Assembly: GCA_947591475.1 (NCBI GenBank)
Contig: CANQDE010000001.1
Location: 186,001-250,000, forward strand
DNA length: 64,000 bases
Source: an uncultured Alistipes sp.
GTDB lineage: Bacteria > Bacteroidota > Bacteroidia > Bacteroidales > Rikenellaceae
Direction of reading: 5' to 3'
Part shown: one piece after another, positions 49,597-56,721 of the stretch
Layout of the letters: every line of letters starts with the position of its first letter
How positions within the stretch are numbered: position 1 is the first letter of the stretch
The notes under the pieces: generated by a model
What the model saw: the letters and a program-made list of their open reading frames with translations, nothing else
Told to the model about the DNA's origin: nothing
Database searches by the model: none
Program-made: the position numbers and the translations under genes

Positions 49597-50580
49597 ATGG
49601 AAAAATTACGACCTCATCTCGCACTCCTGTTGTGCAACGCCATCTGGGCGATGGATTTCCCCTTTTATTCGATCGTTTTGCCCCGTTACTTCGGGGCGAT
49701 GGGCATGGTCGCCGCTTCGTTGTCGGTTGCGGCCCTGTTTTCGCTCGTCCCGTTGGGGTGGCGGTGGGCGCGATGGTATGCGGACAACCGGCATCTGCCG
49801 GTCGCCGACCGTTCGGAACGGCCCCGCGCCGAGAAAGTCTCGCGGGCCGACATCCGGAAGTTGATCGGGGCGGCTCTGTTGATCGGCGTTTTGCGCAAGT
49901 CCTTTTTGATGTTCGGACTTTCGCGCACGTCGCCGATCGACGGTTCGATCATCGACACGATCATTCCGATTTTGGTGTTGGTCGTCTCGGTGCTGTTGGG
50001 AATCGACCGCTTTTCGCGCTTGAAGGTCGTCGGGCTGACGATGGGTTTGGCCGGTGCCGTTTGTGTCGTGCTTTCGGGCGCCTCGTCGGTGCACGAAAAG
50101 GCGGAATTGTTGGGCAACGTCTTGATTTTCCTGAGTGCCTGCGTCTCGGCCCTCTACATGGTGCTCTTCAAACGGTTGGTCTCCAAATACCGGCCCATTA
50201 CGGTCATCCGCTGGATCTATTGCGGGGCGGCCGTCATCGCCTTGCCGTTCGGATTGCCCGACATCGTGCATGCCGATTATGCGAACATCGCCCATCATGC
50301 GCTGTTCCCGACGCTCTTTGTGTTGATCGTTCCGACGTTCTTCCCGAATCTGCTGTTGAATTACGGTTTGAAGTACGTTGCACCCACCGTAACGAGCATC
50401 TACACCTATCTGCAACCCGTGTTGGCCATTGCCGTTTCGGTGGCGATGGGGTTGGACAAGCTCCACTTCGATACGGTGCTTTTCGCATTGTTGCTTTTCG
50501 CTGGCGTGGGGTTGGTCTTGCGTTCCTACTCCGTACACCGCAAGCCGGAGCATCCGTTGTCGCACGGTTCGACGCATTGA
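49597..50580 (+). CDS. EamA/DMT-superfamily transporter
   Basis: A 327-residue inner-membrane protein starting at the ATG at 49597. Ten hydrophobic helices in two homologous halves of five; 'LSRTSPIDGSIIDTIIPILVLVVSVLLG' and 'YVAPTVTSIYTYLQPVLAIAVSVAMG' are the duplicated 'EamA' signatures. DMT transporters export amino acids, nucleotides or other metabolites; the substrate cannot be told here. It is 56 nt after the MBOAT gene and may be transcribed with it. A repeat B copy follows. Confidence 0.88.
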   Translation: MEKLRPHLALLLCNAIWAMDFPFYSIVLPRYFGAMGMVAASLSVAALFSLVPLGWRWARWYADNRHLPVADRSERPRAEKVSRADIRKLIGAALLIGVLRKSFLMFGLSRTSPIDGSIIDTIIPILVLVVSVLLGIDRFSRLKVVGLTMGLAGAVCVVLSGASSVHEKAELLGNVLIFLSACVSALYMVLFKRLVSKYRPITVIRWIYCGAAVIALPFGLPDIVHADYANIAHHALFPTLFVLIVPTFFPNLLLNYGLKYVAPTVTSIYTYLQPVLAIAVSVAMGLDKLHFDTVLFALLLFAGVGLVLRSYSVHRKPEHPLSHGSTH

Positions 50581-50623
50581 TGAAAGGCCGTTGAAATGAC
50601 GATCCATTCAGCATTCCTACATA

Positions 50624-50701
50624 AGCCCCCGCCAAGGCGGGGGTTTAGGGGTGGGTCAAATCTGCATACGCCGCCGCAGGCGGCGAGCACCAAGGGTCGG
50701 A
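50624..50701 (-). repeat. Intergenic repeat B, copy 5 (inverted)
   Basis: AAGCCCCCGCC-AAGGCGGGGG, GTTTAGGGGTGGGTCAAATC, TGCATACGCCGCC-GCAGGCGGCG hairpin and AGCACCAAGG; lies between convergent genes. Confidence 0.75.
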
Positions 50702-50757
50702 TCAGCGCATTCGGATAAAAATCGTCGATCCATTTATCCGATCATCTAATTGCTGTC

Positions 50758-52038
50758 TCAACGGTCATGCAGCGAATTTGCTTGCAGATTCTCGCGATAA
50801 CGCTCCCAATCCGTTATTGGATGGCGGGCGACGCCCGAATCCATCGCCGCCCGTGCGACCGCAGCGGACACCGAACAACGCAATCGCGGATCGAACGGTT
50901 TCGGAATCAAGTAATCGCGTCCGAATTCCAGCCGCTCCAGCCCGTAGGCACGTAGTACGGAGGTCGGCACCGGTTGACGGGCCAGTTCCGCCAGCGCATG
51001 GGCTGCGGCGACCTTCATGGCGTCGTTGATGCAGCGGGCCCGCACGTCGAGCGCACCGCGGAAAATGTAGGGAAACCCTAACACATTGTTCACCTGATTG
51101 GGCAAATCCGACCGTCCCGTAGCGAAAAGCAGGTCGGGACGCGAGGCCAACGCTCGGTCGTAGGCGATTTCGGGGTTGGGATTGGCCAGCGCCAGTACGA
51201 TGGGGCTGTCGGCCATCGTGCGCAGCATCTGCGGGGTCAGTACGTCGGCCGTCGATACGCCGATGAAGATGTCGGCGCCGTCGATCGCTTCGGCCAGCGT
51301 CGCGATGCGGCGCGACGTGGCGAATTCCTGTTTATAAACGTTGAGATCGGTGCGATAACGGGTTACGACCCCTCGGCTGTCGCACAAAACGACCTGTTCC
51401 GACCGGATGCCGAGCTGTGTCAGCATCCGGGCACAGGCGAGGGCCGCCGCACCTGCCCCGTTGATGACGACCCGTTGCCGCGCCGCTTCGCGCCCCGTGA
51501 TTCGCAGGGCATTGACGAGGGCGGCGGCAACGATGACGGCCGTGCCGTGCTGGTCGTCGTGCATGACCGGAATATCCAATTCTTCCTGCAAACGCCGGTC
51601 GATTTCGAAACATTCGGGCGCTTTGATGTCCTCCAAATTGATCCCTCCGAAGGTCGGCGCGATGGCCCGAACTGTGCGGACGAAAGTTTCGGGGTCGGCG
51701 GCATTTACCTCGATGTCGAAGGCGTCGATTCCACCGAACAGCTTGAATAACATGCTTTTGCCCTCCATGACGGGCTTCGCGGCGAGCGGCCCGATGTCGC
51801 CCAATCCCAGCACAGCCGAGCCGTTCGAGATGACGGCTACGGTATTGCCTTTGTTCGTGTAGCGATAGACCTTTTCGGGGTCGTCGGCAATGGCGCACGA
51901 CGGTTCCGCAACCCCGGGTGAATAGGCCAGCGCGAGTTCCGCCTGCGTATGGTGGGGTTTGGTGGGTACGACCTCGATTTTACCCGGACGGGGCTCGCTG
52001 TGATAACGCAGCGAAGCCGAAAGTTCGTTCGTTTCCAT
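50758..52038 (-). CDS. Malic enzyme (NAD(P)-dependent, short form)
   Basis: A 426-residue malic enzyme, converting malate to pyruvate and CO2 with NAD(P). 'LALAYSPGVAEP' (N-terminal catalytic Tyr region), 'RGNTVAVISNGSAVLGLGDIGP' type motif (here KGNTVAVISNGSAVLGLGDIGP in shorter blocks), 'PTFGGINLEDIKAPECFEID', 'MHDDQHGTA' (metal Asp-Asp) and the Rossmann 'INGAGAAALACARML' are present. The C-terminal phosphotransacetylase-like domain of the 760-residue MaeB form is missing, so this is the short type. It lies on the minus strand just after ruvB, separated by a terminator hairpin whose 3' side is only a few nt before its ATG (52038). Cofactor preference is not decided. Confidence 0.93.
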   Translation of the reverse strand: METNELSASLRYHSEPRPGKIEVVPTKPHHTQAELALAYSPGVAEPSCAIADDPEKVYRYTNKGNTVAVISNGSAVLGLGDIGPLAAKPVMEGKSMLFKLFGGIDAFDIEVNAADPETFVRTVRAIAPTFGGINLEDIKAPECFEIDRRLQEELDIPVMHDDQHGTAVIVAAALVNALRITGREAARQRVVINGAGAAALACARMLTQLGIRSEQVVLCDSRGVVTRYRTDLNVYKQEFATSRRIATLAEAIDGADIFIGVSTADVLTPQMLRTMADSPIVLALANPNPEIAYDRALASRPDLLFATGRSDLPNQVNNVLGFPYIFRGALDVRARCINDAMKVAAAHALAELARQPVPTSVLRAYGLERLEFGRDYLIPKPFDPRLRCSVSAAVARAAMDSGVARHPITDWERYRENLQANSLHDR

Positions 52039-52042
52039 AAGC

Positions 52043-52079
52043 AAAAAACGCAGTGCTTACGGTCTGCACTGCGTTTTTT
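52043..52079 (-). terminator. Terminator between ruvB and the malic enzyme gene
   Basis: AAAAAACGCAGTGC and GCACTGCGTTTTTT, 14 perfect bp with a 9-nt loop, T-run on both strands. It sits 4 nt before the malic-enzyme ATG, so the leader of that gene must include it or begin inside it. Confidence 0.8.
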
Positions 52080-52108
52080 CGGATGCAAATTCTGTTCCGT
52101 GCGGTCGG

Positions 52109-53116
52109 CTAAAAGAGCATCCCGGTCTCGTTGTCGGTATGCGAATAATGCAAATGGCTGTATGCCAATTCGGTTACCTCTCGGCCGCGCGGCGTGCGCT
52201 TCAGAAATCCTTCCTTTATCAAGAATGGCTCGTAAACCTCTTCGATCGTTCCGGCCTCTTCGCCGACGGCGGTCGCCACGGTGTTCAGTCCGACCGGCCC
52301 GCCCTTGAACTTTTCGATGATGGTCGACAGGATTTTGTTGTCCATGCTGTCCAATCCGCGCGAGTCGATGTTCAGCGCCTGCAAGGCGATACGCGTGATT
52401 TCGAGGTCGATATGGCCTTCGCCCTTGACCATCGCGAAGTCGCGGACACGGCGCAGCAGGGCATTGGCGATACGCGGCGTGCCGCGCGAACGGAGGGCCA
52501 CTTCTTGAGCGGCATCGTCGTCAATCGAAACGTCGAGGATGCGGGCCGACCGTTTGACGATGCCCGACAGCACCGATGCGTCGTAATACTCCAAATGGCA
52601 TTGGATGCCGAACCGTGCTCGCAGCGGCGAGGTCAGCAGGCCGCTGCGCGTCGTGGCGCCTACGAGCGTAAACGGAGCCAGTTCGATTTGGATCGACCGG
52701 GCCGAGGGGCCTTTGTCCAATACGATGTCGATCTTGTAGTCTTCCATGGCCGAGTAGAGGTACTCCTCGACGATGGGGCTCAATCGGTGGATTTCGTCGA
52801 TGAAGAGTACGTCGCCCGGGTTCAGGCCGGTGAGCAAGCCCGCCAAATCGCCGGGTTTGTCGAGCACGGGGCCGGAAGTGACGCGCAGTTGGGCGCCCAT
52901 TTCGTTGGCGATGATGTTGGCCAACGTGGTTTTACCCAAGCCCGGGGGACCGTGGAGCAGCACGTGGTCGAGCGAATCGCCGCGCATCAAGGCCGCCTTG
53001 ATGAAGATGCGGAGATTTTCGACGATTTTGTCCTGTCCGGCGAAATTGCCGAGCTCCTGCGGGCGGATTTTATTTTCGAATTCGAGATCGCTCTCGGTGT
53101 TGCGTACGATAGACAT
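52109..53116 (-). CDS. ruvB: Holliday junction helicase RuvB
   Basis: A 335-residue AAA+ motor that drives branch migration with RuvA. Walker [10 protein letters not shown] at residues 56-64, Walker [10 protein letters not shown] near 104, sensor [19 protein letters not shown], and the C-terminal winged helix ending '[24 protein letters not shown]'-type sequence ([17 protein letters not shown]). Length normal. The -7 box TATCTTTG (53128-53121) puts the transcript start at or within about two nt of the ATG, so the mRNA is probably leaderless or nearly so. Confidence 0.97.
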   Translation of the reverse strand: MSIVRNTESDLEFENKIRPQELGNFAGQDKIVENLRIFIKAALMRGDSLDHVLLHGPPGLGKTTLANIIANEMGAQLRVTSGPVLDKPGDLAGLLTGLNPGDVLFIDEIHRLSPIVEEYLYSAMEDYKIDIVLDKGPSARSIQIELAPFTLVGATTRSGLLTSPLRARFGIQCHLEYYDASVLSGIVKRSARILDVSIDDDAAQEVALRSRGTPRIANALLRRVRDFAMVKGEGHIDLEITRIALQALNIDSRGLDSMDNKILSTIIEKFKGGPVGLNTVATAVGEEAGTIEEVYEPFLIKEGFLKRTPRGREVTELAYSHLHYSHTDNETGMLF

Positions 53117-53120
53117 GCCA

Positions 53121-53128
53121 CAAAGATA
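53121..53128 (-). promoter_or_regulatory. -7 box for ruvB, near-leaderless
   Basis: Minus-strand TATCTTTG ending 5 nt before the ATG at 53116; with the usual 6-8-nt spacing the start site coincides with the start codon. Confidence 0.6.
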
Positions 53129-53146
53129 TAAAATTTTTTATTAGCG

Positions 53147-53378
53147 TGCCGCTTTTGAAAGCGGTTCACGATGCGTTAGATTGTTGCCATGCTTTTCAAC
53201 GCTTTCTTCGCTGCCCACCGTTTTTCTCGAAAGCGGTCGGAAGCGACCGAAACCATTAGCAGTGGATTGACCGTGCATCGCATTAAAAGGCCCTTTTATA
53301 AGGGCCGCGGGCCGAAGCCTTCGCCCGCGGAGGCCCGCCACTTGCGTGTCGTTCCGTCCGCAGGCTTCGCCCCGCTCC
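53147..53378 (+). repeat. Composite intergenic repeat D + A
   Basis: Module D (CCGCTTTTGAAAGCGG, TTTCTTCGCTGCCCACCG; 53147-53226) followed by module A (GGGCCGCGGGCCGAAGCC, CGCCCGCGGAGGCCCGCC, CACTTGCGTGTCGTTCCG; 53297-53378). About 50 nt of the second half is identical to 2941-2990. It fills most of the 450-nt gap before the reductase operon; no gene is seen there. Confidence 0.75.
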
Positions 53379-53510
53379 GACCTTGTGAAAAAAATTAGGA
53401 AAGCAGCAAAACGTTCGAAAGCCTTTCGTTACTTGAATTTCGTGGTACACTCTTCAGCCTTGTACCTGTTAATAAAAGCGGGACACAGCCGTCGGCTACA
53501 AGCGCCTGAA

Positions 53511-53542
53511 TTTGCGAAATTCGGGATTTCTTACTATATTTA
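53511..53542 (+). promoter_or_regulatory. Promoter for the steroid-reductase-type operon
   Basis: TTTG (53511-53514), 20-nt spacer, TATATTTA (53535-53542), one mismatch at the last base; leader of about 18 nt to the ATG at 53568. Confidence 0.5.
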
Positions 53543-53567
53543 CCGTTGTTTTTCAAGCCCGAATGCA

Positions 53568-54329
53568 ATGAAAGAGACTTTCGATATTTTTTTGATCGTG
53601 ATGGCCGTGTTGGCGTTCGGCGTCTTCATCGCGCTGCACTTTTTCGAGGCCGGTTACGGGTATCTGTTCGATCGGCGTTACGGCACGCCCGTTCCCAACA
53701 AAGTGGGGTGGATCGTCATGGAAGCCCCCGTTTTCATCTTCATGTGCATCCTTTGGGCCTGCTCCGATCACATGTGGGCGTGCGCTCCGTTGACGTTGTT
53801 CCTGTTGTTCCAGTCCCATTATCTCCAGCGGGCGTTCATCTTTCCGCTGTTGATGCGCGGCCATTCGAAAATGCCGTTGGGAATCGTCGTCATGGGGATG
53901 GTGTTCAATACGTTGAACGCGCTGATGCAGGGCGGTTGGATTTTCTATGTCTCGCCGGTCGGATTTTATGACGACTGGTTCGCGAAACCTTATATCTACA
54001 TCGGCGGGGCGTTATTCCTGGCGGGAATGATCGTTAATCTGCACTCCGATTATATCATCCGCCATCTGCGTAAGCCGGGCGATACGCGCCACTACATCCC
54101 GCGCGGCGGAATGTTCCGTTACGTCTCGTCGGCCAACTATTTCGGCGAGTTCACCGAGTGGGTGGGGTTCGCTATCGCTTCGTGGTCGTGGGCGGGGGCC
54201 GTTTTCGCGTGGTGGACGTTCGCCAATCTTGCTCCTCGCGCCGCCTCGCTCTACAAACGTTACGAAAAGGAGTTCGGCGCCGAGTTCACCGAACTGAAAC
54301 GCAAGAAAATCATTCCATTCATCTATTAG
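53568..54329 (+). CDS. Steroid 5-alpha-reductase family protein (3-oxo-5-alpha-steroid 4-dehydrogenase type)
   Basis: A 253-residue polytopic membrane protein with about seven hydrophobic segments, the start being the ATG at 53568. The C-terminal third matches the steroid_dh domain: 'YIPRGGMFRYVSSANYFGE' (177-195), 'TEWVGFAIASWSW', 'FANLAPRAASLYKRYEKEF' and 'KRKKIIPFIY' at the very end. Early motifs ME-A-P (Glu52) and 'SHYLQRAFIFPLLMRG' (Tyr85) line up with the catalytic Glu57 and Tyr91 regions of human SRD5A2. Homologous enzymes reduce the C4-C5 double bond of 3-oxo-4-ene steroids to the 5-alpha configuration with NAD(P)H. It is followed 3 nt later by an old-yellow-enzyme gene. Other substrates (polyprenyl or sterol-like) remain possible. 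Confidence 0.88.
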   Translation: MKETFDIFLIVMAVLAFGVFIALHFFEAGYGYLFDRRYGTPVPNKVGWIVMEAPVFIFMCILWACSDHMWACAPLTLFLLFQSHYLQRAFIFPLLMRGHSKMPLGIVVMGMVFNTLNALMQGGWIFYVSPVGFYDDWFAKPYIYIGGALFLAGMIVNLHSDYIIRHLRKPGDTRHYIPRGGMFRYVSSANYFGEFTEWVGFAIASWSWAGAVFAWWTFANLAPRAASLYKRYEKEFGAEFTELKRKKIIPFIY

Positions 54330-54332
54330 TTT

Positions 54333-55544
54333 ATGTCCGAACTATTTACGCCCTATCAATTAGGCCCCGTAACTTTGCGCAATCGGGTCATCCGGTCGGC
54401 GGCATTCGAGTCGATGGGGGAGAACTACGGCCCTTCGCAGCAGCTCAAGGATTACCATGTTTCGGTCGCGCGCGGCGGTGTCGGCATGACGACCGTGGCC
54501 TACGCTGCCGTCTGCCGCAGCGGGCTTTCGTTCCGCAAACAGCTTTGGCTGCGCCCCGAAATCGTGTCCGGATTGCGCGATCTGACCGATGCCGTGCACA
54601 AGGAGGGAGCAGCCGTCGGCATCCAAATCGGGCATTGCGGCAATATGACCCACTTCACGACGGCTGGACAGATACCTATCGGTGCCTCGACCGGTTTCAA
54701 CCTTTATGCCTATACCCCCGTGCGCGGGATGCGCAAGAGCGAAATCGTGCAGGTCGCCAAGGATTTCGGCCGCGCCGTGCATACGGCCAGCGAGGCCGGA
54801 TTCGATTCGGTGGAGATGCACGCCGGCCACGGCTATCTGATTTCGCAATTCCTGTCGCCCTATACCAACCATCGCCGCGACGAATACGGTGGGTCGCTCG
54901 ACAACCGGATGCGTTTCATGCGAATGTGCCTCGAAGAGGTGATGGAGGCCGCCGCGCAGCGTCGTATGGCGGTGTTGGTCAAGCACAACATGTACGACGG
55001 CTTTCCGAGCGGCATCCAGATTCCCGAAAGCATCGAAATCGCCCGCACGATCGAATCCTATCAGGTCGACGGCATCGTTCTTTCGGCTGGCTTCGTTTCC
55101 AAAGCGCCGATGGCCGTCATGCGCGGATTGATTCCGCTCTATACCATGAGCTATTATTCGCCGTGGTGGCTGCGTTATTTCATCCGTTGGTGCGGCCCCT
55201 ACATGATTAAGCAGTTTCCGTTCGAGGAGTGCTATTTCCTCGAGGATGCCAAGAAATTCCGCGCCGCATTGAAAGGACCGTTGGTCTATGTGGGCGGACT
55301 GGTCAGCCGACAGGGCATCGACCGTGCGTTGGATGCCGGTTTCGATCTGGTGCAGATGGCCCGCGCATTGGTCAACGACCCTGCGTTCGTCAACAAGCTC
55401 CGCGAAGGCGATGCGTCGACCCGCAGCGAATGCGACCACCGCAACTATTGCATCGCCCGCATGTATTCTGTCGACATGAAGTGTTGCAAACATTGTCCCG
55501 ATCTGCCGCGTAAGATACGCGAGGAGCTGGCTAAACTTCCGTAA
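54333..55544 (+). CDS. Old-yellow-enzyme family NADH:flavin oxidoreductase (ene-reductase)
   Basis: A 403-residue FMN TIM-barrel ene-reductase. 'FTPYQLGPVTLRNRVIRSAAFE', 'IGHCGNMTH' (about 99-107), 'EMHAGHGYLISQFLSP' (161-176), 'RRDEYGGSLDNRMRF' (181-195) and the phosphate loop 'VGGLVSRQGIDRAL' near 320 are diagnostic. The large Fe-S/FAD/NAD C-terminal half of BaiCD/BaiH or dienoyl-CoA reductase is absent. Yet the C-terminus keeps a Cys cluster, C367-x5-C373-x10-CC-x2-C388, where such enzymes bind a 4Fe-4S cluster. In bile-acid pathways related proteins act as 3-oxo-4-ene 5-beta-reductases. Spaced 3 nt from both neighbours, so strictly co-expressed with the 5-alpha-reductase-like gene and the SDR. 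Confidence 0.88.
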   Translation: MSELFTPYQLGPVTLRNRVIRSAAFESMGENYGPSQQLKDYHVSVARGGVGMTTVAYAAVCRSGLSFRKQLWLRPEIVSGLRDLTDAVHKEGAAVGIQIGHCGNMTHFTTAGQIPIGASTGFNLYAYTPVRGMRKSEIVQVAKDFGRAVHTASEAGFDSVEMHAGHGYLISQFLSPYTNHRRDEYGGSLDNRMRFMRMCLEEVMEAAAQRRMAVLVKHNMYDGFPSGIQIPESIEIARTIESYQVDGIVLSAGFVSKAPMAVMRGLIPLYTMSYYSPWWLRYFIRWCGPYMIKQFPFEECYFLEDAKKFRAALKGPLVYVGGLVSRQGIDRALDAGFDLVQMARALVNDPAFVNKLREGDASTRSECDHRNYCIARMYSVDMKCCKHCPDLPRKIREELAKLP

Positions 55545-55547
55545 GCG

Positions 55548-56357
55548 ATGAAACGAGGTGAAATCAAACGGGGAACGGCTTGGGCGTTGGTTACCGGTGC
55601 CGGTTCGGGAATCGGGCGCTGTTACGCGCTGCGATTGGCGGCGTTGGGGTATCGGCTCGTGTTGGTCGGGGAGCAGGCCGAACTGCTCGAAACGGTCGCG
55701 CGGGAGATCGAGGCGGCGGGGGGCGTCGAAGTCCGTATCTGTCCGCTCGATTTGGCTCGCACGACTGCGGCGCAGGAGTTGTTCGACTGGACGCGGACGC
55801 AGGGAATCGACATCGACGTGCTTGTGAACAATGCAGGTATCTTTTCGTTTTGCGACGTGCTGACCACTCCGCCCGAGCGGATCGAACGCATCATCTTGTT
55901 GCACGACCTGACGGCGACGCAACTTTGCCGGCTTTTTGCTGGGGAGATGATTCGGCGCGGGGTGCGGGGTCATATCCTCAATATGTCGTCGTACTCCTTG
56001 TGGATGCCTTTTCCGGGCCTTTCGGTATATAGCGCTTCGAAAGCCTATCTGAAGAGTTTTTCGGTGGCATTTGCCCGCGAGGTTGCCGATCGGCATATCC
56101 GCGTTACGGCGGTCTGCCCGGCCGGTGTGGCGACCGATTTGTACGGATTGACGCCCTATTGGCAGCAAATCGGGCTGCGGATCGGGGTGCTCATCTCGGC
56201 GGACAGTTGCGCACGGCGCGGTCTGCGGGCCTTGTGGCGGGGACGGCGGTGCATCGTGCCCGATTGGTGGAACCGGCTGTTCATACCGATTTGCAAAGCG
56301 TTGCCCATGTGGGCGTTGCGTCCGCTGCGGCGCTATACGATGCAATTTCAGAAATAG
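55548..56357 (+). CDS. Short-chain dehydrogenase/reductase (possible hydroxysteroid dehydrogenase)
   Basis: A 269-residue SDR. Cofactor motif TGAGSGIG (16-23), NNAG (94-97), catalytic Ser in 'NMSSYS' (145-150) and YSASK (Tyr161, Lys165) are intact. After 'CPAGVATDLYGL' the C-terminal 60 residues are hydrophobic and basic ('WWNRLFIPICKALPMWALRPLRRY'), suggesting membrane association. In an operon with a 5-alpha-reductase-type and an OYE-type enzyme, the natural guess is a 3-alpha or 3-beta hydroxysteroid dehydrogenase that makes and uses the 3-oxo intermediate. This is inference from context; SDR substrate cannot be read from sequence. Confidence 0.85.
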   Translation: MKRGEIKRGTAWALVTGAGSGIGRCYALRLAALGYRLVLVGEQAELLETVAREIEAAGGVEVRICPLDLARTTAAQELFDWTRTQGIDIDVLVNNAGIFSFCDVLTTPPERIERIILLHDLTATQLCRLFAGEMIRRGVRGHILNMSSYSLWMPFPGLSVYSASKAYLKSFSVAFAREVADRHIRVTAVCPAGVATDLYGLTPYWQQIGLRIGVLISADSCARRGLRALWRGRRCIVPDWWNRLFIPICKALPMWALRPLRRYTMQFQK

Positions 56358-56390
56358 ATCGAAGAGGCTGCCGCTTCGGCGTCTCGACCA

Positions 56391-56540
56391 AAGCCCCCGC
56401 CAAGGCGGATTTGCGGAACAAGTTCCGCTTCTGCTGTGGTGGCTCGGCAATCCGAGCAAGCTCGATTGCGCTCGCCTTCGGTCGCAGTTGGGGGCCAATC
56501 TGCATACGGCGCCGCAGGCGCGAGCACCGAGGGGCGGATT
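56391..56540 (-). repeat. Intergenic repeat B, copy 6 (inverted, with internal insertion)
   Basis: AAAGCCCCCGCC-AAGGCGG starts like the other copies, but about 70 nt then separate it from TTGGGGGCCAATCTGCATAC, GGCGCC-GCAGGCGC and GAGCACCGAGG. It fills the gap after the SDR gene. Confidence 0.6.
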
Positions 56541-56601
56541 GGAAATTGAGGGTGAAAAAGGATCGGTACATTCAAATAGCTAATCGTGTTTCCGGAAAAT
56601 A

Positions 56602-56632
56602 TTTGCCGGAACGAAAAAAGAGTTTATCTTTG
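56602..56632 (+). promoter_or_regulatory. Promoter for tRNA-Pro and manA
   Basis: TTTG (56602-56605), 19-nt spacer, TATCTTTG (56625-56632), 10 nt before the tRNA 5' end. No separate promoter for manA fits before its ATG. Confidence 0.7.
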
Positions 56633-56642
56633 CACATCGTAA

Positions 56643-56717
56643 CGGGGTGTAGCGCAGTCCGGTTAGCGCACCTGCTTTGGGAGCAGGGGGTCGCTGGTTC
56701 GAATCCAGTCTCCCCGA
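56643..56717 (+). tRNA. tRNA-Pro (anticodon TGG)
   Basis: A 75-nt cloverleaf: acceptor CGGGGTG/CTCCCCG with one U-U, D arm GTAGCGCAGTCCGGTTAGCGC in family form, anticodon stem CCTGC/GCAGG with loop TTTGGGA (anticodon TGG), T arm GCTGG-TTCGAAT-CCAGT. CCA is not encoded (ACAG follows). The manA start codon is 4 nt after the discriminator base. Confidence 0.93.
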
Positions 56718-56721
56718 CAGA

